From assembly GCA_020636095.1 (NCBI GenBank), contig JACJYN010000003.1:248001-312000 (forward strand): a DNA stretch of 64,000 bases. Reading direction: 5' to 3'. Source of the stretch: Lewinellaceae bacterium (GTDB taxonomy: Bacteria; Bacteroidota; Bacteroidia; Chitinophagales; Saprospiraceae). Under the pieces are notes generated by a model. The model made no database searches and was not told the origin of the DNA. It saw only the letters and a program-made list of their open reading frames with translations. Position numbers and translations under genes: made by a program. Position 1 is the first letter of the stretch, and each line of letters begins with the position of its first letter. Positions 51,052-58,067 of the stretch are shown one piece after another.

Positions 51052-51785
51052 GATCCGTGCTGGTTGGGGCGGGTGAGTTGAAGAAAAACATCATTCATCG
51101 AGCTGGCGCCAAACTGTTCCTTTAGTGCTCGCGGCGTATCGAGCGCGGCGATGCGGCCGTCGACCATTATGGAAACACGGCCGCAGTATTCAGACTCATC
51201 CATATAGTGGGTCGTTACAAAAATGGTCATTCCCTCTGACGCCGCCTTATAGATCATCTCCCAGAACTGCCGCCGGGTGATGGGGTCTACCCCCCCGGTG
51301 GGCTCGTCCAGAAAAACGATCTCGGGGCGGTGCATGATGGCGATGGAAAAGGAAAGCTTCTGTTTCCAGCCCAAAGGGATGGCCTTCACCAGGGTGTTGG
51401 CGTATTCCTGCATGCCCAGCCCGCCGATCAGTTCTTTTATCTGATGCCGAATCTCGCGGCCCGGCAGGCCGTAGATGCCGCCGTAGAACTGTATGTTTTC
51501 CCGGACGGTCAGGTCTTCATAGAGCGAGAACTTTTGGCTCATGTAGCCAATGTGTTTTTTGATCTTCTCTGTCTCCCGGTATACGTCGAAGCCGGCCACC
51601 GAGGCCTGCCCGGAAGTAGGCCGCGACAGGCCGTTGAGCATGCGCATAGCGGTGGTCTTACCGGCCCCGTTAGCGCCGAGGAAGCCAAAGATTTCGCCCT
51701 TTTGAACCTCAAAGGTGATCTGGTTGACCGCCGTGAAGTCGCCAAATTTTTTCGTCAGTTTATCGGCAGTGATGGCTGGTACCAT
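51048..51785 (-). CDS. ABC exporter ATPase (second)
   Basis: A 245-residue nucleotide-binding subunit. Walker A GANGAGKT, Walker B EIVFLDEPTGGVDP, Q loop (SQKFSLYEDLT) and H loop (TTHYMDE) are in place, but the signature motif LSGGQ is replaced by PLGWKQKLSF, so this subunit probably contributes a degenerate site while its partner supplies the canonical signature. It starts 7 bases after the first ATPase gene. In E. coli YbhF both halves are fused; here they are two genes. Confidence 0.92.
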   Translation of the reverse strand: MVPAITADKLTKKFGDFTAVNQITFEVQKGEIFGFLGANGAGKTTAMRMLNGLSRPTSGQASVAGFDVYRETEKIKKHIGYMSQKFSLYEDLTVRENIQFYGGIYGLPGREIRHQIKELIGGLGMQEYANTLVKAIPLGWKQKLSFSIAIMHRPEIVFLDEPTGGVDPITRRQFWEMIYKAASEGMTIFVTTHYMDESEYCGRVSIMVDGRIAALDTPRALKEQFGASSMNDVFLQLTRPNQHGS

Positions 51786-51791
51786 TAGTTG

Positions 51792-52712
51792 TTATTCTTG
51801 AGTCATCAATTCCATAAAAGCATCTTCAATCGTAGCCTGTGCGGGCTTGATCTCAATATCGGTATGTTCCTTTCCGGCGAGGTAGGCGTGTATAGCCTCT
51901 GGCCAGATAGCGTTGCGCAGCGCCAGGTGTACATATTCGCCAAAAGGGAAAGCGCTGTGAGTCGATTCGAATTCCCTCAGGTCGTGGATCAGCCGGTACA
52001 TATCGTTGGTTCTTACGGCTAGCAGGGGCTTGTCAAAAGCGCTGACGATACCGGCTGGCTTGTCGATACTTAGTATGTTCCCTTTTTGAATGAGGGCTAC
52101 GCGGTCGCAGAGGCTGGCTTCGTCCATGTAAGGGGTAGAAACGAGAATGGTGATCTCTTTCTCTTTCAGCCTTTTCAGCATTTCCCAGAATTCCTGCCTG
52201 GAGACGGGGTCTACACCGGTGGTCGGCTCATCCAGTAGCAATACGACCGGTTTGTGAATGAGCGCGCAGCACAGGGCCAGCTTTTGTTTCATCCCTCCCG
52301 ACAACTTGCCCGCCTTCCGCTTGCGGAAAGGCTCCAGTTGTACGTAGATGTCGCGGATCAGCTCGTAATTCTCCTCTATCGTGGTGCCAAAGATGGTGGC
52401 GAAGAAGTGCAGGTTTTCTTCCACCGACAAATCCTGGTACAACGAAAACCGCCCCGGCATATAACCGATATGGCTGCGTATTTTGCGGTAGTCCCGGCGC
52501 ACTTCCCATCCATTGACCAGCGCTTGTCCTTCGTTTGCCAGTAGCAGGGTTGCCAGAATGCGGATCAGCGTCGTCTTGCCGGCGCCGTCGGGGCCGATGA
52601 GCCCGAAAAGTTCACCCCGGCCTACCTCGAACGATACCTGGTTCAGCGCCTGGACGTTCTTGCCATAGCGCTTGCTAAGGGATTCAACTTGTATGGCTTG
52701 TGTTGTGGCCAT
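51792..52712 (-). CDS. ABC exporter ATPase (first)
   Basis: A 306-residue nucleotide-binding subunit with all motifs: Walker A GPDGAGKTT, Q loop MPGRFSLYQDL, a canonical signature LSGGMKQKLA, Walker B VLLLDEPTTGVDP. The H-loop histidine is not seen at the expected place (VSTPYMDEA, with Pro-Tyr where most have His), so hydrolysis may depend on the partner. About 70 extra C-terminal residues are of the kind found in drug/lipid exporters. Fourth gene of the operon. Confidence 0.9.
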   Translation of the reverse strand: MATTQAIQVESLSKRYGKNVQALNQVSFEVGRGELFGLIGPDGAGKTTLIRILATLLLANEGQALVNGWEVRRDYRKIRSHIGYMPGRFSLYQDLSVEENLHFFATIFGTTIEENYELIRDIYVQLEPFRKRKAGKLSGGMKQKLALCCALIHKPVVLLLDEPTTGVDPVSRQEFWEMLKRLKEKEITILVSTPYMDEASLCDRVALIQKGNILSIDKPAGIVSAFDKPLLAVRTNDMYRLIHDLREFESTHSAFPFGEYVHLALRNAIWPEAIHAYLAGKEHTDIEIKPAQATIEDAFMELMTQE

Positions 52713-52778
52713 GATGGTGGTTTAAAGGTTTCGTTTATTTAGTTGGTCCGCAAATTAAAAATCACCCCTCCGCTCTTT

Positions 52779-53702
52779 CTACTTCGCCGCCGTCTCCTCC
52801 TCATTCTTTTCCAGCACCACCTCTCCGGGCATACCGATTTTCAGGGAGCCATCGTTTTTGACTCTCACTTTGAAGGCGTAGACGAGATTCACCCGTTCTT
52901 CCTTGGTCTGAATGGTTTTGGGGGTGAATTCGGCTTTATCGGAAATCCAGCTGACCGTTCCAGTCAAGCTTTTGTTGCTCTCTTTATCCTTATCGATCAG
53001 GACTTCCACCTGTTTCCCGATCTGAATTTGAGGCAGTTGTTCGCCGCTGATGTAGGCGCGCAGTTCCAACTCGTCCATTCTGGCGATGGTATACAGGGGT
53101 TTACCCATAGCCGTCATCTCGTGAGGTTCCGCCAGCTTGAGCAGGACGGTTCCGGTGATGGGGTTATGGATATAGCAGCGCCGGATTTGGTCATTCACCA
53201 CATCGATCTGGGCTTGCAGCGGGGCGATCTCAGCGAGGATACCCTGGTTGAGGTTTTTATTCTGAGAAAGCGTAGCGGCGATCTGTTTGTCCACCACTTC
53301 GATTTGCCCCTGGATGTCGTCCAGCTGTTTGGGGGTGGCGGCATTGTCGGCGACCAGCGCCTGAAGGCGTTTTTCCTCCCGTTTCAGGTTTTGCTTTTGT
53401 TCCAGCAGCACATTGATCTGAGGCTGTACCTCCTGGGTCTTTCCGGTGACGGCCTGTATGCTGGCCCGGAGTTGTTGGCGCCTGAGGTGCAACTGGGTGG
53501 TGTCGATCAGGCCGATTTGCTGGCCTGCCGGCAGTTCCTGGCCTTCCTCCACGTCAAAGTGCAGGAGTTGCCCATTGCCTTCGGCGGAGACGATCACTTC
53601 CTGCACTTCGAAGTTGCCGTAGGCATCGGAAGTATCGCTAGTTGTCTGACAGGCAGTGAGCGTTAAGGCGGCAGAGAATAAGAATATTGAAGATGCTTTC
53701 AT
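52779..53702 (-). CDS. HlyD-family periplasmic adaptor, lipoprotein
   Basis: The membrane fusion subunit that connects the ABC permeases with the TolC channel. The ATG at 53700-53702 gives MKASSIFLFSAALTLTAC with a good lipobox LTAC; a start three codons earlier is possible. A lipoyl half (VEEGQELPAGQQIGLID), a long coiled-coil hairpin (about 65-180) suited to reaching TolC, the second half (PITGTVLLKLAEPHEMT) and a beta-barrel follow. It is the counterpart of E. coli YbhG. It lies between the TolC and ATPase genes. Confidence 0.92.
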   Translation of the reverse strand: MKASSIFLFSAALTLTACQTTSDTSDAYGNFEVQEVIVSAEGNGQLLHFDVEEGQELPAGQQIGLIDTTQLHLRRQQLRASIQAVTGKTQEVQPQINVLLEQKQNLKREEKRLQALVADNAATPKQLDDIQGQIEVVDKQIAATLSQNKNLNQGILAEIAPLQAQIDVVNDQIRRCYIHNPITGTVLLKLAEPHEMTAMGKPLYTIARMDELELRAYISGEQLPQIQIGKQVEVLIDKDKESNKSLTGTVSWISDKAEFTPKTIQTKEERVNLVYAFKVRVKNDGSLKIGMPGEVVLEKNEEETAAK

Positions 53703-53715
53703 GGTGTACAATAGT

Positions 53716-54996
53716 TTAAAGCTGTCCTTTAAGGGTGAGGTATTCTACTTTTATCTGCTGTTGTTGCAATTCGTGGAGCTGCCGGTTGAGCCGGGCCTGG
53801 GCCAGGGCATTGGCCTGAATGATGTAGTCACTGGAGGTGGCTACGCCCTGTTCCAGTTGTGAAGATACCTGATCCAGTATCTTCTGCTGCAATTGGGCGA
53901 TCTCCTCATCGCGTAGCATCAGTTGTTCGAGGGTGGCGATATCTTCCATGTATTTGCCATCCATTCGTTCGAGGGTGGCTTCAAAGGCATCGCGCTGCTG
54001 GCTAACCAGCTGGCTTTTGAGAGTCAGTAGCTGCCGGTCGCGATCCGATTGCTGCCAGTCAAAAATCTTCCAGGAGAATTTTACTCCCCCTACCGCAAAG
54101 GGGCTGAGGTTCTCATCAAAGAAGTTGAGCGGGTTGGGGACTCCAAGCCCGGCCTGTAAAAAGGCGCCCACTTTGGGCCGCCGGGCGGCGGTGATCATAT
54201 CCTCTCTGGCAAGGATGCTTTCTTTCTGATAGTTGAATAGTTGCAATTCAGGGCGTTGAATCTCTGTACCTGCTGCTATTCCCTGCATTGCGGGCAGGCT
54301 GAAGTCGACATCAGGAGAAAGCGGTTCCCCAATAAGCTGGCTCAGGCTGGCTACCAACCCGCGGATGGCGCCTTGCGCTTGCTCTATTTCCGTTTGCAGG
54401 CGTAGAATCTCAACCCGCAGTTTGTCAATATCCGCTGGCAGAACGACCCCATGACGCAGGCCGGCTTCCAGAGTCTCCACCTTTTTCTCTAAGGTAGCCT
54501 GGCTATTGCGGAGGATATCCATCCTTTCCCGCTGCATCAGAATGCCGAAAACGAATTGATTTACCTGAGGCTTCAGCTTGTCCAGCTCAACTTGCACCTG
54601 CTGCCGGTCTGCCGACAGCTGGGCTTTTTCTATTTTTTGGCGGGCTTCGTTAAGGCCCCCATCGTAAAGAGTGTAGTTGAGGTCGGCAGTAGTTTGAATG
54701 CGGTACAGGGGCAGGTTCAGTGCCGATTCTCCCGGCGGCAGCGGCAGCTGGAACGGAAACGAGACCACTTCCGACTGCAGGCTGGCCTGCGCGTTCCAAC
54801 TGATCTCCGGCAGGCGTTCTTTTTGGATGCGCTCCAGCTGAAGGGCATTGGCTTGTTCCAACAGCCCCGTTTGTCCATAAAGAGGATAGTAGGCTCGTGC
54901 TTTTTCGTAACAATCAGAAAGTGAGATTTTAGCCGTTTGGGTAAACCCGAAAAAAGGTAAGGTCAGAAGGGCTAAAATGATCGGCAAATTTTTCAT
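53716..54996 (-). CDS. TolC-family outer membrane efflux protein
   Basis: Outer-membrane channel of the tripartite exporter. The start at 54994-54996 yields the signal peptide MKNLPIILALLTLPFFGFTQT. The mature part shows the duplicated OEP repeat: long coiled-coil helices (about 35-170 and 230-420) with the beta segments between, e.g. LNYTLYDGGLNEARQKIE and VKFSWKIFDWQQSDRDRQL, each with the aromatic-Asp-Gly type turn. 426 residues, normal. Second gene of the operon, 14 bases ahead of the adaptor gene. Confidence 0.92.
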   Translation of the reverse strand: MKNLPIILALLTLPFFGFTQTAKISLSDCYEKARAYYPLYGQTGLLEQANALQLERIQKERLPEISWNAQASLQSEVVSFPFQLPLPPGESALNLPLYRIQTTADLNYTLYDGGLNEARQKIEKAQLSADRQQVQVELDKLKPQVNQFVFGILMQRERMDILRNSQATLEKKVETLEAGLRHGVVLPADIDKLRVEILRLQTEIEQAQGAIRGLVASLSQLIGEPLSPDVDFSLPAMQGIAAGTEIQRPELQLFNYQKESILAREDMITAARRPKVGAFLQAGLGVPNPLNFFDENLSPFAVGGVKFSWKIFDWQQSDRDRQLLTLKSQLVSQQRDAFEATLERMDGKYMEDIATLEQLMLRDEEIAQLQQKILDQVSSQLEQGVATSSDYIIQANALAQARLNRQLHELQQQQIKVEYLTLKGQL

Positions 54997-55009
54997 GTGT
55001 TCACAAAGT

Positions 55010-55025
55010 TTATCCAAACGGGTAA
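55010..55025. promoter_or_regulatory. Second TetR operator candidate, between tetR and the TolC gene
   Basis: TTATCCAAACGGGTAA resembles the perfect operator at 55638-55653 (TTACCCAAATGGGTAA) with two differences in 16. It lies between the tetR stop and the TolC-gene start, fitting an internal control point. Confidence 0.55.
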
Positions 55026-55028
55026 ATA

Positions 55029-55631
55029 TTAAACCCGGATGGCGCTGTGGATGAAGTCAATGATCTCCTGCTTTCGGTTTTCCATGAGTTTCAGGTACGT
55101 TGGGTCGTCTACCTGGGCAATGCCCTGGAACAACGGGCGGGCGATAAAGGGGAAGGCACACATAGATAACATATTCAGAACCAGGTGAAAAGGGTTGACC
55201 GCCCGAATCCTGCCCGCCTGTACTTCCATTTGAACCTGCCCGATCAGAGGCAGTGGGTTGGGCTTATTCTTGCGGCTCATCAGGTCTTGCACAAAGGCAT
55301 CCCCCTTTTGGTTGAGTTCGTTGATCACAAAGGAAGGCAACGCAGGATTGTCGATCAGTATGTCCATATATTGATTGACAAAGGCCTCGATCTTCTCGAA
55401 TAGGGGCATATCCGCTGCAAATACTTTGTTGATAAGCAGGGCAAACTGGTCGAACGCTTCATCGAAAACGGCGCGGAAGAGTTGGTTCTTACTGCGGAAG
55501 TAGTAGTGCAGCAGGCCCTTGTTGATGTCCGCCACATCCGCGATCTCCTGCATGCGGGTAGCCGCAAAGCCCTTTTTGGTAAAGACTTCCTTCGCGGCGT
55601 TCAGTATTTTTTCTTCGGTTGATAGTTCCAT
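55029..55631 (-). CDS. TetR-family repressor of the efflux operon
   Basis: A 200-residue transcription regulator. The N-terminal helix-turn-helix is standard: EKILNAAKEVFTKKGFAATRMQEIADVADINKGLLHYYF (about 7-45) broken here only by family variation, and a helical ligand domain follows. It is the first gene of the seven-gene operon, as CecR is linked to YbhGFSR in enterobacteria. Its own promoter carries a perfect palindrome with half-sites TTACCC/GGGTAA, and a near copy lies downstream before the TolC gene, so autoregulation and control of the exporter are likely. The ligand is unknown. Confidence 0.93.
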   Translation of the reverse strand: MELSTEEKILNAAKEVFTKKGFAATRMQEIADVADINKGLLHYYFRSKNQLFRAVFDEAFDQFALLINKVFAADMPLFEKIEAFVNQYMDILIDNPALPSFVINELNQKGDAFVQDLMSRKNKPNPLPLIGQVQMEVQAGRIRAVNPFHLVLNMLSMCAFPFIARPLFQGIAQVDDPTYLKLMENRKQEIIDFIHSAIRV

Positions 55632-55637
55632 TTGTAT

Positions 55638-55691
55638 TTACCCAAATGGGTAATTTTATACAAATGTAAGGGCTTTGTGGATATGGCGCAA
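55638..55691 (-). promoter_or_regulatory. Promoter and operator of the efflux operon
   Basis: Read on the minus strand: TTG (55689-55691), a spacer of exactly 20 bases, the -7 element TACATTTG (55661-55668), and then the palindrome TTACCC-AAAT-GGGTAA (55638-55653), which would cover the transcription start and leader. Outer arms TTTGTAT (55631-55637) and ATACAAA (55658-55664) add a second layer of symmetry. A bound repressor here would block initiation. Confidence 0.75.
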
Positions 55692-55901
55692 GGGGGGGCA
55701 ACTAAAAAAGTGGAGTTTTTTTATGGCAGGCAGCCATTAAAACGGGGACAGTGAAAATGCTACAAAACTGTCTACCCTTCTACCAGCTTGTCCAACGTTC
55801 GACTGAGCTCACGCCGAAGTCCATAGACGGATACCCCAAAACTGCTTAAACCCTTACCTCTCCGCAGGGGAAACCGAAGCAAATACGCTCGGTTACCTCC
55901 T

Positions 55902-56777
55902 TTAAAAGCTAAACCCAACCGAAGCTTGTAGCGTAAGGTTATGGTCTTTATCTTCCCGGAAGATGAGGTTGTTGGTGTCATCCAGTTCTTTGCGGGACGG
56001 GTCCTGCTCGGTTTTGGTGAGGTCCGAAAGGCCATAGTTGACCCGCAGGCCGACGTACAAGCCCTGGTTGAGGTAGAAAGCCAGGCCACCGATCAGGCCC
56101 AGGTCAAGGGTATTGAAAAGGTTTTGCTTGCCCTCCAGTTCCTGGAAATTGGTGGTTAATGTTTTGGGGATTACCACCGTTTTGCCGCCGATATCCCGGA
56201 TTTCCACGTCGTCGATGTCCGTCCGCCGGAAAGTATCGTCGAAGTAGCTGAAATCAAGGGCAACGGTGAACGGATCCACGTCAAACCCGGAATCGGTCTG
56301 CCCCGAAAAGGTCAACTCCCCCGAGCCGCGGGAAGACACCAGAATGCCCAGGTTGAAGCCGCCAGATAGTTCGACCCGCCCCAGCCGCCCAACGGCCATG
56401 AAGGGTATATCTATGTAGGAGTTGGTAATGGAAAGCGACGTGGTCCGGCTTCCGGTGGCGTAGATAGGTTGGTCATCTTCCGTATATAGGATCCAGAAGG
56501 ACTGTCCGTTATAGTTGTAATCGGCTCCTTTTTGGGAGTAGAGCAACTCGGCGCGCAGGCCGAAATAGTCATTGAATTTCAGGTTGGCCGTAGCCCCAAC
56601 GTGGAAGCCGGTCGACATTTTATACTCTTCCAGGTCATTCCCGCTATCGCTTACCTCTAGTGGGCCGCTGATCGTGGCAAAGTTGATGCCCGCCCGGAAA
56701 CCGCCGGAAAACTCCTGCGCGGTGAGCTGAAAAAATCCCAGAACAGTTAATAACAGTAAAAGTGAAAGCCGATTCAT
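55902..56777 (-). CDS. PorT-like outer membrane beta-barrel protein
   Basis: A 291-residue exported protein with a signal peptide (MNRLSLLLLLTVLGFFQLTAQ). The mature part opens GGFRAGINFATISG and consists of alternating amphipathic strands (FHVGATANLKFNDYFGLRAELLYSQKG, PFMAVGRLGRVELSGGFNLGILV), ending in a strand with terminal Phe (LTLQASVGFSF), the signal for barrel insertion. This is the outer-membrane beta-barrel (PorT-type) domain common in Bacteroidota. No partner is adjacent and the job is unknown. Expressed toward the TetR gene, with no operon mate. Confidence 0.85.
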   Translation of the reverse strand: MNRLSLLLLLTVLGFFQLTAQEFSGGFRAGINFATISGPLEVSDSGNDLEEYKMSTGFHVGATANLKFNDYFGLRAELLYSQKGADYNYNGQSFWILYTEDDQPIYATGSRTTSLSITNSYIDIPFMAVGRLGRVELSGGFNLGILVSSRGSGELTFSGQTDSGFDVDPFTVALDFSYFDDTFRRTDIDDVEIRDIGGKTVVIPKTLTTNFQELEGKQNLFNTLDLGLIGGLAFYLNQGLYVGLRVNYGLSDLTKTEQDPSRKELDDTNNLIFREDKDHNLTLQASVGFSF

Positions 56778-56840
56778 TGAATATTTTTTTGGATTGTTTA
56801 CAAAGAGGTTGATATAGCCAACTGAACAGCAATGGCCCTT

Positions 56841-56992
56841 TTATAAGAGCTTCCGTAGGCCGGTCCGGTTGGCAGCCACCTCCTCTCTTTCTTCAACGGC
56901 AATGATGTTAAAGCCATTGCTCAGCGCAAATATAAGCATGGCTTTGTGGACATTACGTGTTTTAAAGGTAATACTGTCATAGCCTCGTGTTT
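56841..56992 (-). pseudogene. C-terminal fragment of a GNAT acetyltransferase gene
   Basis: The frame ending at 56841 reads YDSITFKTRNVHKAMLIFAL, then SNGFNIIAVEE and NRTGLRKLL before the stop. This matches the end of GNAT proteins (helix with K-A-M/L-I..A...GF, then a strand and a closing LRK.L). Upstream, the fragment runs straight into exonuclease III, and no start codon or acetyl-CoA motif remains. It is a decayed remnant, about 50 codons. Confidence 0.5.
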
Positions 56993-57766
56993 TCACAGTG
57001 CAATCTTCATATAAACCGGGCAATGGTCCGAATGCACGACATCCGTCATCTGGTAGGCTTCCAGCAGTTTGTCTTTCAGGTTTTCGGTGACGGATTGGTA
57101 ATCGATGCGCCAGCCTTTGTTTTTCTTGCGGGCCCCGGCGCGGTAGGTCCACCAGCTGTACTCCACTTTGTCGGGATTGAGGTGGCGGAACGCGTCCACA
57201 AAGCCATTGTCGAACCATTGGCTCATCCATTCCCGTTCTTCAGGCAGGAAACCGGAGCTCTTCTTGTTGCCTACCGGGTCGTGGATGTCGATCTCGGTGT
57301 GGGCGATGTTGTAATCGCCGACGATGATGAGTTTGGGCCGTTCCTTACGCAGCTCTTTAACCCAGCTGTGGAAATCGGCGAGGAATTCCATTTTGAATCC
57401 CTGCCGGATATCTCCCGTGGTGCCGGAAGGGAAATAGCAATTGAGCACCGACCAGTCCCCATAGTCGGTGCGCAGGATGCGGCCCTCCCGGTCGTATTGC
57501 TCCATGCCGCAGCCGATGACGACGTCGTCCGGCTCAATGCGGCTGAAGGTGGCCACCCCGCTGTAGCCCTTCTTCTCAGCGCTGTGCCAGTGTTGCTCGT
57601 AGCCCAGGGCTTCGAATTCGCTCCTTGCATCCACCTGTTCCGGCTGCGCCTTGGTTTCCTGCACGCAGAAGATGTCGATGTCGTTGGCTTTCACCCAGTC
57701 GAGCAGCCCCTTGTTCAGGGCGGCTCGTATGCCGTTGACGTTGTAGGATACGATGGTTTTGGGCAT
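56993..57766 (-). CDS. xth: Exodeoxyribonuclease III / AP endonuclease
   Basis: Repairs abasic sites and degrades 3' ends of duplex DNA. 257 residues of the exonuclease III type: N-terminal IVSYNVNGIRAALNKG (5-20), metal-binding Glu in CVQETKAQ (36), catalytic region IIVGDYNIAHTEIDIHDP with the Asp-x-Asn, and the final SDHCPVYMKI with catalytic His. Complete and canonical. It is bordered by gene remnants on both sides. Confidence 0.95.
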   Translation of the reverse strand: MPKTIVSYNVNGIRAALNKGLLDWVKANDIDIFCVQETKAQPEQVDARSEFEALGYEQHWHSAEKKGYSGVATFSRIEPDDVVIGCGMEQYDREGRILRTDYGDWSVLNCYFPSGTTGDIRQGFKMEFLADFHSWVKELRKERPKLIIVGDYNIAHTEIDIHDPVGNKKSSGFLPEEREWMSQWFDNGFVDAFRHLNPDKVEYSWWTYRAGARKKNKGWRIDYQSVTENLKDKLLEAYQMTDVVHSDHCPVYMKIAL

Positions 57767-57788
57767 GGTTGTCGGTTTGAGGGGCTAA

Positions 57789-57947
57789 GATAAGAAAAGC
57801 AATGAGGAAATACTTGGCCCTGTAGTCCAGGCGCTAAGCCAGTTCTCTGAAAATGACATCGCTGTTTTCGATGATATTCTTGCCGAAAAGCTATACGAAT
57901 TGGATGGCCAGCGCTTTGCCGAAAAGCTGGGCTCTAATCGCTTGTGA
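57789..57947 (+). pseudogene. Short remnant of an unidentified (DUF4240-like) gene
   Basis: An open frame without a start codon reads VVQALSQFSENDIAVFDDIL, then AEKLYELDGQRFAEKLG and a stop at 57945-57947. The amphipathic pattern and codon use look like true coding sequence, and the L..FS..DI..FD.IL..KLY.LD order recalls the DUF4240 family, but this is recollection only. An in-frame TAA at 57786 blocks extension upstream. The rest of the 57767-58067 gap shows no gene. Confidence 0.45.
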
Positions 57948-57954
57948 ATTATAT

Positions 57955-58006
57955 GACACCTTTTCACCATGCATATTCACGAATTTAGTGCAGGTGAAAA
58001 GATGTC
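57955..58006. repeat. 14-bp inverted repeat downstream of the caspase gene
   Basis: GACACCTTTTCACC (57955-57968) and GGTGAAAAGATGTC (57993-58006) pair with one G-T position around a 24-base loop. It lies 61 bases past the end of the caspase gene; no T run follows, so terminator use is uncertain. Confidence 0.5.
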
Positions 58007-58067
58007 TCCTGAAAAGGCGCTTTTAGTACGCTAAATCTTTTTAAACAAAGGATATCTCAATTAAAAC

